Part shown: positions 61,703 through 64,000 of the stretch, one piece after another
How positions within the stretch are numbered: position 1 is the first letter of the stretch
How the letters are laid out: the number at the start of each line of letters is the position of its first letter
From: JAEYFP01 sp964566545
GTDB lineage: Bacteria > Bacillota > Clostridia > Lachnospirales > Lachnospiraceae
DNA length: 64,000 nt
Direction of reading: 5' to 3'
NCBI GenBank assembly: GCA_964566545.1
Contig: CAZMIX010000001.1
Location: 124,001 to 188,000 of the forward strand
Notes under the pieces: generated by a model
Seen by the model: only the letters and a program-made list of their open reading frames with translations
Told to the model about the DNA's origin: nothing
The model's database searches: none
Program-made: the position numbers and the translations under genes

Positions 61703-63428
61703 TGTGTTCCTCCCTCACCTGATTTTCATAAAGCGCACGGTAAACGCCGTTTTTCTTCATCAGCTCTTCGTGCGTACCCTGCTCCGCGATGATTCCCCCG
61801 TCAATGCAGATGATCCGGTCCACATTGTGGATCGCAGAAAGCCGGTGTGCGATCATAATCGTCGTCTTGCCTGCCGTCAGGCGCTTTAACGCTTCCTGCA
61901 CCTGATATTCGGATTCGGTATCGAGCGCTGAGGTCGGCTCATCGAGCAGGATCAGGGACGCATCCTTTAGAAGCGCCCGCGCGATGCAGACACGCTGACG
62001 CTGTCCGCCGGACAGCATAACGCCGCGTTCGCCGATTTCGGCATCCGCATCCAGTTCTTTCAGGCCGACAGCCTCCAGCACAAGGTCCGCTTCCTCCTTT
62101 GCGGCTCCTTCTTTTCCTAAAAGCACGTTGCTGCGAATGGTACCGGGAAATAAAAATGCATCCTGACCGACATAAGCGATCTGCTTTCTGAGCGCCTCAG
62201 TACTCCATTCCCTTCTTTCATGCCCATAAATAACTATTTTCCCCGCAGTCTGTTCATAAAAACCGGCAAGCAGCTTCATGATCGTGGACTTTCCGGAACC
62301 GGAGGCGCCGACAAGCGCCATCTGCTCGCCCGGCCGCACCTGAAAATCGATGCCGTGCAGAATTTCCAGCTCTTCGCCGTATCCAAACGCTACCTGTTCA
62401 AACTGCACCGGCACGCCCGTTCCCTTCTCCATCACACTTCCGCCCTTCGGCTCCTGCTCCACTTCCCAAATTTCAAAAATGCGGTTCGCGATTCCGACCG
62501 TATTATAGATGTCCCGCACCTGCCAGGAAAGCCCGCTGACCGCATTAAATGCGCTGCTCGCAATCATGATATAGGACAGCAGCCCGCCGAGCGTCATTTG
62601 TCCCTCCATTACAAAATAAGCGCCGAATCCCACGATACAGAGGATCGGTGCAAAATTCATCAGCATTTGCAGCGGAAACAGGATGAATTCGATTACAAAG
62701 GATTTTTTATTTGCTTTGACGGATTCATCCACTTGAGCCTCATATTTTTTTGCAATTTCCCGTTCGGCGCCAAATGCCTTGGATATGGAAAGCCCGCCGA
62801 TAAAGTCCATAAAAACAGCTCCGACACGCCCCTCTGCCTCCGAGCGCTTCTGTCCGAGCGACGCGATCGGCTTACCCGAGACAAATTGCAGGTATCCGAT
62901 AACCGGTATGATGCCGAAGCTGATCAGCGACAGCTTCCAATTAAGAATAAAGCATACGGCCGAGCTGACAATAAAGTTTACGAAATCCGAGATTTCCCAC
63001 GTCAAAAATGTATTGACCGCTTCCACCATCGCGTTTAAGTCCCCGTTGACACGGGAAATGATATCTCCCAGCTTTTTGTCATCCAGCCAGCGCATGCTTG
63101 CCCCGCTGATATGCGAGTAAGTATAGCTGCGCATCCTGCGGATGCACGTCTCGCTCAAATGGCTGACCCGGTAATTCACCTGATAACCGACAAACAGCTT
63201 TAATAGCTGCAGCCCGCAAAGAGCCGCCACAAACCGGAAAAAAATATCCATCCTCCCGGCACTGACACAGTCTAACAGTTCTCCCGTGCACAGCGAAATA
63301 CCCGCCTGCAGCGCCATGGAAACGCATAAAAATAACACGGCCGCGATAAATCCCGGCACCGATGCGCGGTTGATCTGTAAAAACCGCTTCAATACTGCCG
63401 CATATCCCTTTTGTTCCTTCTCTCTCAT
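61689..63428 (-). CDS. ABC exporter, subunit A (membrane plus ATPase domains)
   Basis: 579 residues. Six membrane helices (FIAAVLFLCVSMALQAGISL onward), then the ATPase: Walker A ALVGASGSGKSTIMKLLAGF, QIAYVGQDAFLFPGTI, signature GVMLSGGQRQRVCIARALLK, Walker B SLILLDEPTSALDTESE, H-loop TIMIAHRLSAIH. The catalytic Glu after Walker B is present in both half-transporters, so neither site is obviously degenerate. It opens the two-gene exporter operon. A dyad at 63467-63497 lies 39 bases before its start codon. Confidence 0.93.
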   Translation of the reverse strand: MREKEQKGYAAVLKRFLQINRASVPGFIAAVLFLCVSMALQAGISLCTGELLDCVSAGRMDIFFRFVAALCGLQLLKLFVGYQVNYRVSHLSETCIRRMRSYTYSHISGASMRWLDDKKLGDIISRVNGDLNAMVEAVNTFLTWEISDFVNFIVSSAVCFILNWKLSLISFGIIPVIGYLQFVSGKPIASLGQKRSEAEGRVGAVFMDFIGGLSISKAFGAEREIAKKYEAQVDESVKANKKSFVIEFILFPLQMLMNFAPILCIVGFGAYFVMEGQMTLGGLLSYIMIASSAFNAVSGLSWQVRDIYNTVGIANRIFEIWEVEQEPKGGSVMEKGTGVPVQFEQVAFGYGEELEILHGIDFQVRPGEQMALVGASGSGKSTIMKLLAGFYEQTAGKIVIYGHERREWSTEALRKQIAYVGQDAFLFPGTIRSNVLLGKEGAAKEEADLVLEAVGLKELDADAEIGERGVMLSGGQRQRVCIARALLKDASLILLDEPTSALDTESEYQVQEALKRLTAGKTTIMIAHRLSAIHNVDRIICIDGGIIAEQGTHEELMKKNGVYRALYENQVREEHNDAE

Positions 63429-63466
63429 CTGCCACCCCTGTATGCCGTCAATTTAACGGTTATATT

Positions 63467-63497
63467 GTTACAGCTCAGCCTTTGTCTAAGCTGTAAC
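63467..63497. promoter_or_regulatory. Candidate operator dyad before the ABC exporter
   Basis: GTTACAGCT (63467-63475) and AGCTGTAAC (63489-63497) form a perfect nine-base inverted repeat with a 13-base centre, just upstream of the exporter start. Size and position fit a MerR- or TetR-type operator. It has no T run, so a terminator is unlikely. No regulator gene is adjacent inside the window. Confidence 0.5.
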
Positions 63498-63567
63498 GTT
63501 ATTTTCATACAGTATCATCTTTATGGGCGCAAAACAAGTTACATGTGTCATAAATGCTATGAAATAA

Positions 63568-63599
63568 AAATCACAACCCGAAACAAAAAGTTGTGATTT
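63568..63599 (-). terminator. Terminator of the aldolase gene
   Basis: AAATCACAAC (63568-63577) pairs with GTTGTGATTT (63590-63599); on the minus strand the stem is followed by TTTATTTC. It lies about 10 bases past the aldolase stop. Confidence 0.85.
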
Positions 63600-63607
63600 C
63601 ATATTTT

Positions 63608-64000
63608 TTATGCTTTGCCCACGGAGCCGAACAGCTCCATTTTTTTCATAACAGATTGCTTGATCGCCTCCACGGTATCGGGGATCAAATCGGTCAGCCC
63701 TTTTCCCTTTTGATAAGACCGGCAGGCCGCATCCGCGCCCGCCTGATTGATATCGGTAAATATATTGACTTTCGCGATTCCATCTTGGATCGCGCTCTTG
63801 AAATCAGAGTCGGAAAGGCCGGAGCCTCCATGCAGGACGAGCGGTGTGTCTATCATTTCGGCAATTTTGCGGATCCGCTCAAAATCGAGCTTCGGCGGAA
63901 GCTTATAGGCGCCGTGCGCCGTTCCCACGGCGATCGCCAGAGCATCCACGCCTGTCTTCTCCGCAAATTCCTTTGCTTGGGCGGGAGCGGTATAAAATTG
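63608..64000 (-). CDS. Class II fructose/tagatose-bisphosphate aldolase, C-terminal part (cut by the window edge)
   Basis: The frame is open from 64000 to a TAA at 63608, giving 130 residues that begin QFYTAPAQAKEFAEKTGVDA. Motifs are those of zinc-dependent class II aldolases: LAIAVGTAHGAYK with the metal His, LVLHGGSGLSDSDFKSAI with the second, and GIAKVNIFTDINQAG in the phosphate-binding loop. It cleaves fructose- or tagatose-1,6-bisphosphate to DHAP and glyceraldehyde-3-phosphate. Which sugar is used cannot be told without the N-terminus. It may be unrelated to the exporter operon, from which the terminator at 63568-63599 separates it. Confidence 0.9.
   Translation of the reverse strand, partial: QFYTAPAQAKEFAEKTGVDALAIAVGTAHGAYKLPPKLDFERIRKIAEMIDTPLVLHGGSGLSDSDFKSAIQDGIAKVNIFTDINQAGADAACRSYQKGKGLTDLIPDTVEAIKQSVMKKMELFGSVGKA

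Noticed and set aside
1..64000. CRISPR arrays, tRNA or rRNA genes, prophage or insertion sequences
   Set aside because: No regularly spaced short repeats, no cloverleaf or rRNA segments and no transposase or integrase motif were seen by eye. A covariance search for tRNA was not possible.

Overview
The window looks like a chromosomal segment of a Gram-positive, anaerobic-type Bacillota, most likely a Clostridia member close to Lachnospiraceae. The signs are: a cdaA-cdaR-glmM c-di-AMP/cell-wall operon, an HPr with both His15 and Ser46, an mbl-flhO-flhP-type flagellar rod cluster, a YvyF-like flagellar operon protein beside ComF, RecD2 without RecBC, ftsEX followed by an M23 peptidase and an S41 peptidase, AGGAGG-type ribosome binding sites on almost every gene, and sigma-A promoters with 17-base spacers. 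Species assignment is inference. Two 100-base runs of N mark scaffold joins; the first is flanked by an identical 55-base sequence and is probably an assembly artefact.

Layout. 1-7309 (minus): a surface-polysaccharide operon with three GT2 glycosyltransferases, a polyprenyl-phosphate sugar transferase, and four large membrane proteins in two related-looking pairs, one of which carries an apparent fusion. 7498-8695 (plus): endonuclease III and a small orphan protein. 8996-13910: nucleotide-sugar genes (fcl, gmd, rfbD) around an AraC regulator, a PAP2-like membrane protein and two elaborate palindromic repeat blocks. 14048-16987 (plus): a membrane protein, a MerR/GyrI-like regulator and TrmO. 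17043-31087 (minus): leuA with a structured leader, ptsH, glmM-cdaR-cdaA, two membrane proteins, yvyF, comF, recD2, then flgJ-like, flhP, flhO and mbl.

31572-41529 (minus): uvrB and uvrA separated by a tightly overlapping trio (polyprenol-type GT2, MBOAT acyltransferase, AlgX-like protein) that looks like a polysaccharide acylation cassette; a decayed Schlafen/AlbA_2-type gene lies upstream. 41701-48735 (minus): ctpB, an EnvC-like M23 peptidase, ftsX and ftsE, a PucR-type regulator, a YitT protein and a WecG/TagA-like protein that appears to have lost its active site. 48893-50475 (plus): a GT-C membrane protein and a YjfB-like small protein. 50711-54925 (minus): membrane proteins, RidA, a CvfB-like S1 protein cut by a gap, and an acyl-ACP thioesterase.

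55118-59818 (minus) is a glycerol operon: glpK, a GlpA-like dehydrogenase with a [2Fe-2S] domain, a second FAD oxidoreductase and a DUF1667 protein. 59927-63428 (minus) is a heterodimeric ABC exporter with a dyad operator candidate in front, and the window ends inside a class II aldolase. I found no rRNA, tRNA, CRISPR array, intact transposase or prophage. The best candidates for something undescribed are the two palindromic repeat blocks (11173-11383 and 12327-12484, the latter with structure-preserving substitutions), the chimeric reading frame at 5286-6572, and the acylation cassette lodged between uvrB and uvrA.
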